Assembly: GCA_017465575.1 (NCBI GenBank)
Contig: JAFTVX010000037.1
Coordinates: 1-55,006 of the forward strand
Reading direction: 5' to 3'
Source: Alistipes sp.
GTDB lineage: Bacteria > Bacteroidota > Bacteroidia > Bacteroidales > Rikenellaceae
DNA length: 55,006 nt
The notes beneath the pieces were generated by a model. It was not told the DNA's origin, did not search any database, and saw nothing but the letters and a program-made list of their open reading frames with translations. This document shows, in pieces, positions 8,285 to 16,574 of this stretch. Position 1 is the stretch's first letter, and the number at the start of each line of letters is the position of its first letter. A program made the position numbers and the translations under genes.

Positions 8285-8365
8285 GCGCGGACATTAGAGA
8301 ATTTAGGAAATTTAGAGAACTTAGGGATAGCGCCAAGATAAATATCCTTAACTTCTCTAATTTCT
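8285..8365. repeat. Gamma-type fold-back repeat
   Basis: Units like atttagagaacttaggg are followed by a near complement (ccttaacttctctaattt) around a loop reading gatagcgccaagataaatat. The loop matches the central part of gamma blocks near 27250, 40845 and 49020 (gcgctaccgacatttatcc). It may act as a fold-back terminator after the HD gene. The rest of the gap up to 8546 holds only the vor/kor promoter. Confidence 0.55.
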
Positions 8366-8476
8366 TTATGCCCCCTGCTCACTTGCACGCCTGGTGCTTT
8401 TCGCCACAATATCAAGCTAAATTCAACCCCCGAAAAAATATTTCGTAAAAGTGTGTTGAGTTTGGGAAATTTTATG

Positions 8477-8484
8477 TATCTTTG
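8477..8484 (+). promoter_or_regulatory. Promoter of the 2-oxoacid oxidoreductase operon
   Basis: TATCTTTG matches the -7 element; TTG at 8456-8458 lies 18 bases upstream. The leader to the ferredoxin start at 8547 is about 55 bases. Confidence 0.55.
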
Positions 8485-8546
8485 TTTGGTGAATTCTATG
8501 TATTCGAACAAACCGAACTATTAACAATCTATAAAACTACTGTCGT

Positions 8547-8774
8547 ATGGCAAAAATCAAAGGAACAGTTGTCGTCGATACTGAGCATTGCAAGGGTTGT
8601 GGTGTTTGCGTAGCATCGTGTCCCACCAAGACGCTCGGTCTGTCGAACGAAGTGAATGGCAAGGGTTATCCCTTCGCAGTGATGGTTGAGCCGGATAATT
8701 GTACTGGTTGCGCATCTTGCGCTATCATCTGTCCGGATAGTTGTCTAACGGTGTATCGCCAAAAATTCGAGTAA
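8547..8774 (+). CDS. korD: 2-oxoacid:ferredoxin oxidoreductase, delta (ferredoxin) subunit
   Basis: A 75-residue protein with two 4Fe-4S clusters of the CxxCxxCxxxCP type (CKGCGVCVASCP and CTGCASCAIICP). It passes electrons from the thiamine-bound intermediate to soluble ferredoxin. It leads a tight four-gene operon with the alpha, beta and gamma subunits, spaced 3-5 bases apart. The subunit set fits the KorABCD/VorABCD class that oxidises 2-oxoglutarate or branched-chain 2-oxoacids in anaerobes. The exact substrate is not readable. Confidence 0.9.
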   Translation: MAKIKGTVVVDTEHCKGCGVCVASCPTKTLGLSNEVNGKGYPFAVMVEPDNCTGCASCAIICPDSCLTVYRQKFE

Positions 8775-8777
8775 ACT

Positions 8778-9872
8778 ATGGCAGAGAAAGAGGTAAAACT
8801 TATGAAAGGCAACGAGGTGATTGCTCACGCAGCAATTCGCTATGGTTGCGACGGCTATTTCGGCTACCCTATCACACCTCAGTCAGAGGTTATGGAGACA
8901 CTTATGGAGGAGAAGCCTTGGGAGACTACCGGTATGGTTGTTCTTCAGGCAGAGTCTGAGGTATCTTCTATTAATATGGTGTATGGTGGCGCATCTACCG
9001 GTAAGCGCGTAATGACTTCTTCATCTTCGCCCGGTGTCAGCCTTATGTCAGAGGGCTTGAGCTACCTTGCAGGTGCTGAGCTTCCTTGCGTTATCGTTAA
9101 CTGCCAGCGTGGTGGTCCGGGTCTCGGTACTATCCAGCCTTCACAGTCTGACTACTTCCAGGCTTGTAAGGGTGGCGCACACGGCGACTTCCACCTCATC
9201 GTTTTGGCTCCCAACTCGGTTCAGGAGATGCACGACTTCGTAGCTGATGCTTTCGATCTCGCGTTCAAGTATCGCAACCCCGCTATGATTTTGGCTGATG
9301 GTGCTATCGGTCAGATGATGGAGAAGGTTGTTTTGGCACCCCAGCGTCCCCGCAAGACTAAGGAGGAGATCGCTGCAGAGTGCAAGAGCTGGGCTCTTAT
9401 CGGTAAGACCGACGACCGCGAGCGCAATGTGATCACCTCACTTGAGCTTAAGTCAGAGGTTATGGAGGTTAACAACCAGCGTCTTCAGGCTAAGTACAAC
9501 GCTATCAAGGAGAACGAGGTACGCTACGAGGCTATCCAGTGCGACGATGCAGAGTATGTAATCGTAGCATTCGGTTCATCTTCTCGTATCTGCTCGGCTA
9601 CCGTTGAGATGGCACGCGCCGAGGGCATCAAGCTTGGTTTGTTGCGTCCTATCACCCTCTACCCCTTCCCCACAAAGGCTATTGCTGAGCTCGCAGAGCG
9701 CGGCGTAAAGGGCTTCCTCTCAGCTGAGCTTAACGCTGGTCAGATGGTTGAGGATGTTCGTCTTGCAGTAAACGGCAAGGCTCCCGTAGAGCACTTCGGT
9801 CGTATGGGCGGTATGCTCTTCTCACCCGACGAGGTACTCAATGCAGTTAAAGAAAAACTTATAAATCGATAA
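8778..9872 (+). CDS. korA: 2-oxoacid:ferredoxin oxidoreductase, alpha subunit (VorB-type)
   Basis: A 364-residue protein with the N-terminal pyrimidine-binding half (GNEVIAHAAIRYGCDGYFGYPITPQSE) and a transketolase C-terminal-like domain (about 240-364, with FGSSSRICSATVEMARAEG). Together with the beta subunit it binds thiamine diphosphate and cleaves the 2-oxoacid. In Bacteroidales this type is usually annotated VorB (3-methyl-2-oxobutanoate) or KorA (2-oxoglutarate); I cannot decide between them. Codon use is biased to GCT, GGT and CGT, as expected for a highly expressed gene. Confidence 0.9.
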   Translation: MAEKEVKLMKGNEVIAHAAIRYGCDGYFGYPITPQSEVMETLMEEKPWETTGMVVLQAESEVSSINMVYGGASTGKRVMTSSSSPGVSLMSEGLSYLAGAELPCVIVNCQRGGPGLGTIQPSQSDYFQACKGGAHGDFHLIVLAPNSVQEMHDFVADAFDLAFKYRNPAMILADGAIGQMMEKVVLAPQRPRKTKEEIAAECKSWALIGKTDDRERNVITSLELKSEVMEVNNQRLQAKYNAIKENEVRYEAIQCDDAEYVIVAFGSSSRICSATVEMARAEGIKLGLLRPITLYPFPTKAIAELAERGVKGFLSAELNAGQMVEDVRLAVNGKAPVEHFGRMGGMLFSPDEVLNAVKEKLINR

Positions 9873-9876
9873 GACT

Positions 9877-10644
9877 ATGGCAGAGGTTGAAATCAAAAAG
9901 GAGAATTTGGTATTTGGCAAGTCAAAGCTTATCTTGCCTAATGTAATGCACTACTGCCCCGGCTGTAGCCACGGTACTGTGCACAAGCTCGTTGCCGAGG
10001 TTATCGAGGAGATGGGTTTGGAGCACGACACTATCGGCGTATCGCCCGTGGGTTGCTCGGTATTTGCATACAACTACATCGATATTGACTGGGCACAGGC
10101 TGCTCACGGTCGTGCTTGCGCAGTTGCCACTGCTATCAAGCGCGTTAACCCCGACAAGATGGTCTTCACCTACCAGGGTGATGGTGATATGTCGGCTATT
10201 GGTACTGGCGAGACTATTCACGCTGCTGCTCGTGGCGAGAATATCGTTGCTATCTACATCAACAACGCTATCTACGGTATGACCGGTGGTCAGATGGCTC
10301 CTACTACCCTCTTGGGTATGAAGACAGCTACCACTCCTTATGGTCGTGATGCGAAGCTCAACGGCTATCCCTACAAGATTGCTCAGATGTTGGCTCACCT
10401 CGACGGCGTATGCTATGTAACTCGTCAGACTGTTCACACTCCCGCAAATGTTCGTAAGGCAAAGAAGGCTATCCGTCACGCATTCGAGAATGCTATGGCA
10501 GGCAAGGGCTTCAGCCTTGTAGAGATCGTTGCAACATGTAACAGCGGTTGGAAGCTTTCGCCCGTTGCTGCTAACGAGTGGCTTGAGCAGAATATGTTGC
10601 CTTTCTACGAGCCCGGTGATTTGAAGGATACAACTAAAGAGTAA
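9877..10644 (+). CDS. korB: 2-oxoacid:ferredoxin oxidoreductase, beta subunit (TPP-binding)
   Basis: The 255-residue protein carries the thiamine-diphosphate/Mg motif starting GDGDMSAIGTGE and ending in the NNAIYGMTGGQ segment. Upstream are CPGCSHG and SPVGCSV, which help bind cofactor and substrate in this family. It starts 4 bases after the alpha-subunit gene. Confidence 0.92.
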   Translation: MAEVEIKKENLVFGKSKLILPNVMHYCPGCSHGTVHKLVAEVIEEMGLEHDTIGVSPVGCSVFAYNYIDIDWAQAAHGRACAVATAIKRVNPDKMVFTYQGDGDMSAIGTGETIHAAARGENIVAIYINNAIYGMTGGQMAPTTLLGMKTATTPYGRDAKLNGYPYKIAQMLAHLDGVCYVTRQTVHTPANVRKAKKAIRHAFENAMAGKGFSLVEIVATCNSGWKLSPVAANEWLEQNMLPFYEPGDLKDTTKE

Positions 10645-10649
10645 GCATT

Positions 10650-11195
10650 ATGAAAGAGACAATAATCATTGCAGGTTTTGGAGGACAGGGTGTCCTCACT
10701 ATGGGTAAGATTTTGGCTTACTCTGGCATTATGCAGGACATGGAGGTTACTTGGATGCCCTCTTACGGTCCTGAGATGCGTGGCGGTACCGCCAATGTTA
10801 CCGTTATCCTCTCGGATAAGGCTATTTCTTCACCTATCGCTCACGAGTTCGACTGCGTAGTTGTCCTCAACCAGCAGTCTATGGACAAGTTCGAGAGCCA
10901 GGTAAAGCCCGGTGGCGTACTCATCTACGACACCAACGGTATCACCAACCACCCCACTCGTACCGACATCAGCGTTTACCAGATTGACGCTACGGCAGAG
11001 TGCGCACGCCTCGGTCAGGCTAAGTTGTTCAACACCATGATTCTCGGTGCTTACCTCAAGGTTCGCCCTGTTGTTAAGATGGAGAATGTAATGGCTGGTT
11101 TGAAGAAGACTTTGCCCGAGCGTGCTTGGAAGATGCTTCCCCAGAACGAGGAGGCTATTAAGCATGGTGGTGAGATTATTCGCCAGATCCGATAA
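10650..11195 (+). CDS. korC: 2-oxoacid:ferredoxin oxidoreductase, gamma subunit
   Basis: A 181-residue protein beginning with the family motif IAGFGGQGVLTMGKILAYSG and containing YGPEMRGGTANVTVILSD, which mark the gamma (catalytic-domain) subunit that contacts CoA. It completes the operon. The stop codon TAA (11193-11195) is the first three bases of the 130-bp palindrome described next. Confidence 0.92.
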   Translation: MKETIIIAGFGGQGVLTMGKILAYSGIMQDMEVTWMPSYGPEMRGGTANVTVILSDKAISSPIAHEFDCVVVLNQQSMDKFESQVKPGGVLIYDTNGITNHPTRTDISVYQIDATAECARLGQAKLFNTMILGAYLKVRPVVKMENVMAGLKKTLPERAWKMLPQNEEAIKHGGEIIRQIR

Positions 11196-11320
11196 TTTCT
11201 CGTGATAGCGGCGCATTAGCGACGCTTCAGTCAAAAGCCCGAATGAGCAGTACGCCAAGTACAGCCCATCCGGGCTTTCTCGTGTCAGCGCCACTACTGC
11301 ACCACTCTGACGAGAAATAT
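11193..11320 (+). repeat. Flush-stop palindrome, copy A (after korC)
   Basis: The element begins with TAATTTCTCGTGA, in which TAA is the korC stop codon, and ends with TGACGAGAAAT. The inner stem (AAAGCCCG...CGGGCTTT) closes a conserved core, GAGCAGTAC/GTACAGCCC. About 128 bp; one of nine copies in this window. It probably acts as an operon-end terminator, but its length and strict placement are beyond an ordinary terminator. Confidence 0.7.
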
Positions 11321-11340
11321 TGGGGAGTGCTGGTTGGGAG

Positions 11341-11503
11341 GTTTAGATTGCGCTCCGTTGAGTGCCTGCTTCGCAGAGGGGTCTGAGTGGTCTAAGGGGT
11401 CAAAGGGGTTGCGCTTGTTCCAAGCGCTGGCTACGCCCCTTTTACCTCTTGTACCCCTTTTACCCCTTGGGGCGTAGCCCGCAGGCAAAACGCCTGCTCT
11501 TAG
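11341..11503. repeat. Alpha-type iterated fold-back block
   Basis: Degenerate units (agaggggtctgagtggtcta...) on one arm are followed by their complement (cccttttacctcttgtacccc) around ggttgcgcttgttccaagcgc, and the block ends with the small hairpin gcaggcaaaacgcctgc. Sister blocks lie at 17150-17320 and 11950-12085. No gene is seen from here to 11621. Confidence 0.6.
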
Positions 11504-11545
11504 TCCCCCTCAATTCAACTATTTTTGAAAAAATATTAAGAATAG

Positions 11546-11577
11546 TTTGGCGGATTGGAAATTTTGTTGTAATTTAG
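11546..11577 (+). promoter_or_regulatory. Possible promoter of the small HTH gene
   Basis: TTTG at 11546-11549 is followed after 20 bases by TAATTTAG (11570-11577), one base off the -7 consensus. An AT-rich leader leads to the ATG at 11622. Confidence 0.35.
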
Positions 11578-11621
11578 TATCGTAAAACGAAATTAATATT
11601 AATCTTAATAAGCACTAAATT

Positions 11622-11867
11622 ATGATTATCACATTTAACGAGTTGCGCCGCATTAAGGATAAGTTGCCTTCAGGTAGCTCGCAGCGCATTGCAGACGAAT
11701 TGGGTATTGATGTTGAGACTGTTCGTAACTACTTTGGTGGCCAGCACCTTGATGCTAAGGCTTGCTCTGGTATCCACATCGAGCAGGGCCCCGATGGTGG
11801 CGTTGTAACTTTGGACGACACTACCATTTTTGATGCTGCAATGCGTATTCTTAACGAGCAGAAATAA
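11622..11867 (+). CDS. Small helix-turn-helix protein
   Basis: This 81-residue protein has a helix-turn-helix in its first half (SSQRIADELGIDVETVRNYFGG) and a short C-terminal part (EQGPDGGVVTLDDTTIFDAAMRIL). It resembles small DNA-binding proteins widespread in Bacteroidetes with no assigned function. It is monocistronic: an AT-rich leader of about 40 bases upstream and a strong terminator downstream. Codon use is close to that of the ribosomal proteins, which hints at high expression. Confidence 0.7.
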   Translation: MIITFNELRRIKDKLPSGSSQRIADELGIDVETVRNYFGGQHLDAKACSGIHIEQGPDGGVVTLDDTTIFDAAMRILNEQK

Positions 11868-11908
11868 TTTTACATTATAAGGCAGACATCTTGCTGCTTA
11901 TAAAGAGT

Positions 11909-11946
11909 AAAACCCCTCGGGCTATATTGTCCCGAGGGGTTTTCGT
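11909..11946 (+). terminator. Intrinsic terminator
   Basis: The 13-bp stem AAAACCCCTCGGG (11909-11921) pairs with CCCGAGGGGTTTT (11931-11943). It ends the small HTH transcript. Confidence 0.8.
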
Positions 11947-11949
11947 TAT

Positions 11950-12085
11950 GTGGTAGGCGCAGAGGAAAGGGGTATTAGAGGTAAGAGGGGCAAGAGAGGA
12001 GATGCTATCAACAAAAAACACTTGTAACCCTCGTACCCCTCATACCCCTTAGAGCGTTAGCCCGCAGGCGGAACGCCTGCTCACT
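11950..12085. repeat. Alpha-type block without the 130-bp palindrome
   Basis: Contains agaggaaaggggtattagaggtaag on one side and ccctcgtacccctcataccc on the other, ending in gcccgcaggcggaacgcctgc as in the alpha blocks at 11341 and 17150. Here it stands alone behind a normal terminator. Confidence 0.55.
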
Positions 12086-12115
12086 TTTTGCTCATTGCTA
12101 ATTTCTCATTACTCA

Positions 12116-12145
12116 TTGCTCTTTTATAAAAAATTTGTATCTTTG
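12116..12145 (+). promoter_or_regulatory. Promoter of the HU-CCDC81/sigma-54 operon
   Basis: TTG (12116-12118), 19-base spacer, TATCTTTG (12138-12145). The position shows that translation cannot begin at the upstream in-frame start near 12095; GTG 12173 is the first good start downstream. Confidence 0.6.
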
Positions 12146-12172
12146 CACGATTATACGCTTATAACATTCGAA

Positions 12173-12997
12173 GTGAAGCTTTTAACCAATATAATCGGCG
12201 AGTATCTTAAACACAACAAGCGACTTGTTGTGCCTAAGCTTGGCACCTTTATCGTCAAGGCGCAGGGCGGAGCCATTCTCTTCTCCGACCTTATGCGTGG
12301 CGACGATGGCGTGCTACGCTCGTTGCTTATGGCCTACGGTATGAAGGAGTTGGAGGCTAACGGCCTTATCGACCGCCTTGTCTTCGAGGTGCGCCATGCC
12401 ACATCGCGTGGCGAGAGCTACACCATCGAGGGTCTTGGCGACTTCACGCAGGGTCCGAACAACACCCTCACCTTCCGCCAGAAGCGCGAGAAGGTTGTTA
12501 TCGGCGGAAACATCAAGCCCCCTGTTGAGACTCTCGTAGACGAGCAGCGCAAGATGGAGCGTGTACGACAGCGTCAGGAGGCCGAGAGTGCTCCCACTCA
12601 GCGCAAGAAGCAAAAGGAGCAAAAGCGTGAGAAGGTGCGCCCCACGAAGGTCGAGGAGGAGGACGACATCATCTCGATGACCAAGCCCGACTCCTATCTT
12701 CGAGGCTTGAAGTACGACCAGAAGAAGAACAAGAAGCGCGACGAGGACTTTATGATTCCCGAGACTCAGCGCCACGGTGGTCGCAACATGCTCATTATGC
12801 TTATTGCCGCCATCATCGTGGGCATTGCCGTATGGTTTGTATGGCAATACCTCAACTCGAACTACACCCTAACCTTAAATAGCAATATTGAGCCCACCGT
12901 AACCGAGGCAGTGGAGCTCCGCGACAGCACCGACTTAATGGAGCCTCGCGACACTGTAACCTCGGATAGTGTAACATTGGTAAATCCCAGCTTATAG
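12173..12997 (+). CDS. HU-CCDC81 domain protein with one membrane helix
   Basis: The 274-residue product begins, from GTG, with KLLTNIIGEYLKHNKRLVVP. The N-terminal half matches the bacterial HU-CCDC81 domain pair seen in Bacteroidetes. A charged linker (about 120-195, rich in R, K, E and Q) follows, then one membrane helix (MLIMLIAAIIVGIAVWFVW) and an acidic C-terminus outside. SPOR-type proteins in this phylum share this layout, but no SPOR domain is visible here. It heads an operon with a sigma-54 activator and LptE. A link between nucleoid and envelope is an inference. Confidence 0.75.
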   Translation: MKLLTNIIGEYLKHNKRLVVPKLGTFIVKAQGGAILFSDLMRGDDGVLRSLLMAYGMKELEANGLIDRLVFEVRHATSRGESYTIEGLGDFTQGPNNTLTFRQKREKVVIGGNIKPPVETLVDEQRKMERVRQRQEAESAPTQRKKQKEQKREKVRPTKVEEEDDIISMTKPDSYLRGLKYDQKKNKKRDEDFMIPETQRHGGRNMLIMLIAAIIVGIAVWFVWQYLNSNYTLTLNSNIEPTVTEAVELRDSTDLMEPRDTVTSDSVTLVNPSL

Positions 12998-12999
12998 GT

Positions 13000-14202
13000 A
13001 TGACAAACGAGCTTTTTTCGGTAAAGCAGCGTTTCGGCATCATAGGCAATGCCGAGGCACTAAACAACGCATTGGAGGTTGCTATGCGTGTAGCCCCCAC
13101 CGAACTCTCGGTGTTGGTTACGGGCGAGAGTGGTGTAGGTAAGGAGTTCTTCCCACAGGTTATCCACGCCTATTCGGCACGCAAGCACAACAAATATATC
13201 GCCGTGAACTGCGGTGCTATTCCCGAGGGCACTATCGACTCTGAGCTTTTCGGCCACGAGAAGGGCTCATTTACGGGCGCTATCGACAGCCGTAAGGGTT
13301 ATTTCGAGGAGGCCGATGGCGGCACCATCTTCCTCGACGAGGTTGGCGAGTTGCCCCTCTCGACCCAGGTGCGACTACTGCGTGTGTTGCAGACTGGCGA
13401 GTTTATGCGCGTAGGTTCGGCCAAGGTGCAGAAGACAAATGTGCGTGTAGTAGCAGCCACGAACAACGACCTTATGAAGGCTATCTCGGAGGGTCGCTTC
13501 CGCGAAGATTTATACTATCGTCTTAACACCGTGCCTATCGCCGTGCCTCCGTTGCGTGAGCGCAAGGGCGATATCTACCTCCTTTTCCGCAAGTTCGCCA
13601 GCGATGTAGCAGTGCAGTATCGTATGCCTGCCGTTACGCTTGACGAGGGTGCGCGTGCCGTGTTGGAGAGCTACCACTGGCGAGGCAACATCCGCCAGTT
13701 GAAGAATGTTGCCGAGCAGATTTCGGCTATCGAGGAGAGTCGTAACATCACCGCCGATATTCTTCGTCGCTACCTACCCAACGAGGGTAGCCACCAGCCT
13801 ATGACGGGCAACTACTCGTCGTACGACGATATGTCGGAGCGCGAATTGCTATACAAGATACTCTTCGACATGCGCAACGACATCAACGACCTTAAACGCA
13901 TGATGACTGCCGCCATGTCGCGCGTTCAACCCACCGAGGCTGAGCCTGTGCGCCACGATGTGGTGGGCCTTTTGCCCCAGTCAGCACCACAGCCCCGCTA
14001 CGAGGAGAACTCGTTTGCCGAGGTTGTCGAGGATGACGACGAGCGCGAGATAACAAAGGAGGATGTTCAGCGTGAGCAGATTTTGCGCGCCTTGCGCAAC
14101 AACAACTATCGCCGTAAGGAGACCGCCAAAGAGCTCTTTATCTCGGAGCGCACGCTCTACCGCAAGATGAAGGCCTTGGGCATCGACGACGATATTAAAT
14201 AG
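13000..14202 (+). CDS. Sigma-54-dependent transcription activator without a receiver domain
   Basis: A 400-residue protein. The AAA+ sigma-54 interaction domain spans about 15-240: Walker A GESGVGKE, the ELFGHEKGSFTGA loop (GSFTGA in place of GAFTGA), Walker B GGTIFLDEVGELP and the arginine-finger region REDLYYRLN. The C-terminus carries a Fis-type HTH (LRNNNYRRKETAKELFISER). There is no response-regulator or GAF domain, so activity must be controlled by other means or constitutively. It starts 2 bases after the HU-CCDC81 gene. Targets are unknown. Confidence 0.9.
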   Translation: MTNELFSVKQRFGIIGNAEALNNALEVAMRVAPTELSVLVTGESGVGKEFFPQVIHAYSARKHNKYIAVNCGAIPEGTIDSELFGHEKGSFTGAIDSRKGYFEEADGGTIFLDEVGELPLSTQVRLLRVLQTGEFMRVGSAKVQKTNVRVVAATNNDLMKAISEGRFREDLYYRLNTVPIAVPPLRERKGDIYLLFRKFASDVAVQYRMPAVTLDEGARAVLESYHWRGNIRQLKNVAEQISAIEESRNITADILRRYLPNEGSHQPMTGNYSSYDDMSERELLYKILFDMRNDINDLKRMMTAAMSRVQPTEAEPVRHDVVGLLPQSAPQPRYEENSFAEVVEDDDEREITKEDVQREQILRALRNNNYRRKETAKELFISERTLYRKMKALGIDDDIK

Positions 14203-14208
14203 AAGATT

Positions 14209-14727
14209 ATGAGAAAGTTACTTAATATTGCAACGCTTCTTGCTGTGGCGATTATCGCTACGGCGTGTGGCTACAAGGTTACCTACAACCTCTCGGGTGG
14301 CTCTATTCCTCCCGAGGCTCAGACCTTCTCGGTGGCATACTTCCCGAACAATGCACCTATGGTGGCGCCCACATTGAGCAATGCGCTCACCGAGGGCCTA
14401 CGCGATAAGTTCTCACGCCAGACCCGACTCCAGCAGGTCGAGGAGGGAGGCGACTTTGCGTTCGAGGGCGAGATTACGAACTACGCCTCGACCACCGCAT
14501 CGGTATCTTCGGGCGACTACGCCTTGCAGAACCGACTGACAATCACCGTAAAGGTTAACTTCCAAAACGCTGTGGACCAGACACTATCGTTCAACAATAA
14601 GACCTTCTCGTCGTATGCCGACTACGACTCGTCGCAGTTGCTTATCGATGTTCAGGACCAGCTTATTGAGGATATTGTCGAGGACTTGGTAAACGACATC
14701 TATATGGCTGCGGCCGGCAACTGGTAA
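14209..14727 (+). CDS. lptE: LptE-type LPS-assembly lipoprotein
   Basis: A 172-residue lipoprotein with signal peptide and lipobox (ATAC at about residue 20). The LptE/LptE-like fold is indicated by GYKVTYNLSGGSIPPEAQTF, VAPTLSNALTEGLRDKF and the EGEITNY strand. LptE plugs LptD and helps insert LPS in the outer leaflet. Its stop TAA overlaps the next start by one base (TAATG). Co-transcription with SecG groups envelope-export functions. Confidence 0.85.
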   Translation: MRKLLNIATLLAVAIIATACGYKVTYNLSGGSIPPEAQTFSVAYFPNNAPMVAPTLSNALTEGLRDKFSRQTRLQQVEEGGDFAFEGEITNYASTTASVSSGDYALQNRLTITVKVNFQNAVDQTLSFNNKTFSSYADYDSSQLLIDVQDQLIEDIVEDLVNDIYMAAAGNW

Positions 14728-15191
14728 TGGTAGACTTTCGCAACATAGCTACGCTCAAGGAGCTTGTGGAGCGCTATCCGTGGTTCACGGCAGCGCGCCT
14801 TCGCTTGGTGCGTGATGAGGGTCTCGATAAGGCGGATGCCCAATCGCGCCTTGTGGCCGAGTTGCACCCTACTGCCACCCTTCCACGGCAGGAGATTGAT
14901 ATCGACACTCTGTGTCGTCTTTCGACGGGCGACCTTATCGACCGTTTTCTTAAACGCAACGACTATCGCATCACGGCAGAAGATGGTGATGCCGACGATA
15001 TTTCGAAGGTCGAAATCGAGGATGTCGACGACTTAGTGAGCGAAGAATTGGCCGAATTGTATGCAAATCAGCATCTTTATGCCGAGGCAATAGACACTTA
15101 TCGCAAATTAAGTTTGCTAAATTCAGAAAAAAGTATTTACTTTGCGGGACTTATTGCTCAATTAGAGCAGAAGCAAAACCAAAAAGAGTAG
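14727..15191 (+). CDS. Conserved protein of unknown function, TPR-like C-terminus
   Basis: A 154-residue acidic protein. The N-terminus (LKELVERYPWFTAARLRLVRDE) and the end (ELAELYANQHLYAEAIDTYRKLSLLNSEKSIYFAGLIAQLE) look like parts of TPR-like helix pairs. There is no signal peptide. The gene lies between lptE and secG, overlapping lptE by one base. I do not know a function. Confidence 0.7.
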   Translation: MVDFRNIATLKELVERYPWFTAARLRLVRDEGLDKADAQSRLVAELHPTATLPRQEIDIDTLCRLSTGDLIDRFLKRNDYRITAEDGDADDISKVEIEDVDDLVSEELAELYANQHLYAEAIDTYRKLSLLNSEKSIYFAGLIAQLEQKQNQKE

Positions 15192-15217
15192 AATAATAAT
15201 TAAATTTTTATAAGAGT

Positions 15218-15595
15218 ATGTATACTTTTTGCATTATCATGATTACTATTGCAAGTATCCTTTTGATTCTTGCAGTGTTGGTTCAGGCTCCCAAGAGCGG
15301 TATGGCTGCTAACTTCGGTGCAGCAAACCAGACTATGGGTGTTCGTCAGACCACCGATTTCTTGGAGAAGTTCACTTGGGCAATGGTTGCTGCCATCGTA
15401 TTCTTCAGCCTTTTGTCAGTTACTGCTTATCCTACTCAGGAGGTTGTAACCGAGCAGAGCGCAGTTGTTGAGGGTGCGTTGAACGCTATCGCTCCCGAGG
15501 AGGTAGCTGAGGATCTCGCTATCGAGGGTGAGGCTGTTGAGGCTGAGGCCGAGGTTGCCGAGGTTGCTGAGGAGGCTCCCGCAGTTGAGGAGTAA
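15218..15595 (+). CDS. secG: SecG subunit of the Sec translocon
   Basis: The 125-residue protein has two membrane helices (about 2-20 and 50-68) around the family's loop (VQAPKSGMAANFGAANQTMG, then TDFLEKFTW). The tail from about 90 is unusually long and made almost only of Glu, Ala and Val; SecG proteins of Bacteroidetes often have such acidic extensions. SecG assists SecYE-dependent export. Confidence 0.92.
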   Translation: MYTFCIIMITIASILLILAVLVQAPKSGMAANFGAANQTMGVRQTTDFLEKFTWAMVAAIVFFSLLSVTAYPTQEVVTEQSAVVEGALNAIAPEEVAEDLAIEGEAVEAEAEVAEVAEEAPAVEE

Positions 15596-15614
15596 GCCTA
15601 AGAGCTCCAAAGTT

Positions 15615-15650
15615 AGGGCTGTTGCTTGATTGCGACAGCCCTTTTATTTA
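15615..15650 (+). terminator. Intrinsic terminator after secG
   Basis: AGGGCTGT (15615-15622) pairs with ACAGCCCT (15635-15642) and is followed by T-rich sequence. Confidence 0.75.
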
Positions 15651-15711
15651 TATATAGGTATAAAATGAGCAATGAGAAATGAGAAATGGCTTATATAAAA
15701 CTTCCGCTGAA

Positions 15712-15770
15712 AAAACATTGTAACCCATTTTAACCCATCGTAACTCATTTTAACCCATTATTAAGAGAGT
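15712..15770. repeat. Epsilon-type iterated repeat
   Basis: Period of about ten: aacccattttaacccatcgtaactcattttaaccc. It is preceded by cttccgctgaaaaaacatt, as in the copy at 54905-54970. The rest of the gap 15651-15853 is AT-rich with no recognisable gene. Confidence 0.55.
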
Positions 15771-15853
15771 ATAATCACATCTCATTCAACCTATTATTAC
15801 CTCGCAACTCACATATAATTAGCTGAATCACACGAAAAAAAGTTGTACAAGGA

Positions 15854-15884
15854 TTTGCAGAATAAAAAATTATCGCTATCTTTG
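15854..15884 (+). promoter_or_regulatory. Consensus promoter of rpsF-rpsR-rplI
   Basis: TTTG (15854-15857), 19 bases, TATCTTTG (15877-15884). The leader to rpsF is about 35 bases. Confidence 0.7.
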
Positions 15885-15923
15885 CACCGCTTTATGCACA
15901 AAACTTTAATTAATTAAACAATT

Positions 15924-16271
15924 ATGAACAATTACGAAACCGTTTTCATTGTCACTCCCGTGCTCTCTGACGCACAGGTGCAGGAGGTAGCTGACAAATT
16001 CCAGGGCGTAATCACCGAGAACGGCGGTCAGATTGTGAATTTCGAGAACTGGGGCTTGAAGAAGCTTGCGTATCCTATTCAGAAGAAGACCACCGGTTTC
16101 TACTTCCTTGTAGAGTTCACTGGTGAGGGCTCAATCATCAACACTCTCGAGACTCAGTATCGTCGCGACGAGCGTATCATTCGTTTCTTAACCTTCAAGC
16201 AGGACAAGTTCGCTGTTGAGTACTCTCAGAAGCGTCGTGCTAAGCTTGCTAACAAATCACAGGAGGAGTAA
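15924..16271 (+). CDS. rpsF: Ribosomal protein bS6
   Basis: A 115-residue S6 protein ([49 protein letters not shown]). It binds bS18 on the platform of the small subunit, and the two genes are adjacent here, 3 bases apart, in the classical order rpsF-rpsR-rplI. Confidence 0.97.
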   Translation: MNNYETVFIVTPVLSDAQVQEVADKFQGVITENGGQIVNFENWGLKKLAYPIQKKTTGFYFLVEFTGEGSIINTLETQYRRDERIIRFLTFKQDKFAVEYSQKRRAKLANKSQEE

Positions 16272-16274
16272 ACT

Positions 16275-16556
16275 ATGGCAGAGAATACACAGCAGGGTGC
16301 ATCTGAGATCCGCTATCTCAACCCCGTATCAGTAGATGTTAAGAAGAAGAAGTACTGCCGCTTTAAGAAGCTCGGTATCAAGTATGTAGATTATAAGGAC
16401 GGTGAGTTCTTGAAGAAGTTCCTCAACGAGCAGGGTAAGATTTTGCCCCGTCGTCTTACCGGTACTTCTCAGAAGTTCCAGAAGAAGGTAGCTCAGGCCG
16501 TAAAGCGTGCTCGTCACCTTGCGATCCTTCCCTTCGTAACCGATTGTATGAAATAA
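16275..16556 (+). CDS. rpsR: Ribosomal protein bS18
   Basis: A 93-residue S18 protein with the diagnostic core IDYKD-like ([26 protein letters not shown]) and [12 protein letters not shown]. Partner of bS6. Cysteine at the start of the core (KKKYCRFKK) is retained. Confidence 0.97.
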   Translation: MAENTQQGASEIRYLNPVSVDVKKKKYCRFKKLGIKYVDYKDGEFLKKFLNEQGKILPRRLTGTSQKFQKKVAQAVKRARHLAILPFVTDCMK

Positions 16557-16574
16557 TAAAGAGGAGGAGAGACT

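Noticed and set aside
12095-12172. N-terminal extension of the HU-CCDC81 protein
   Set aside because: It lies upstream of and across a good promoter (TTG-N19-TATCTTTG); the domain begins at the GTG at 12173.
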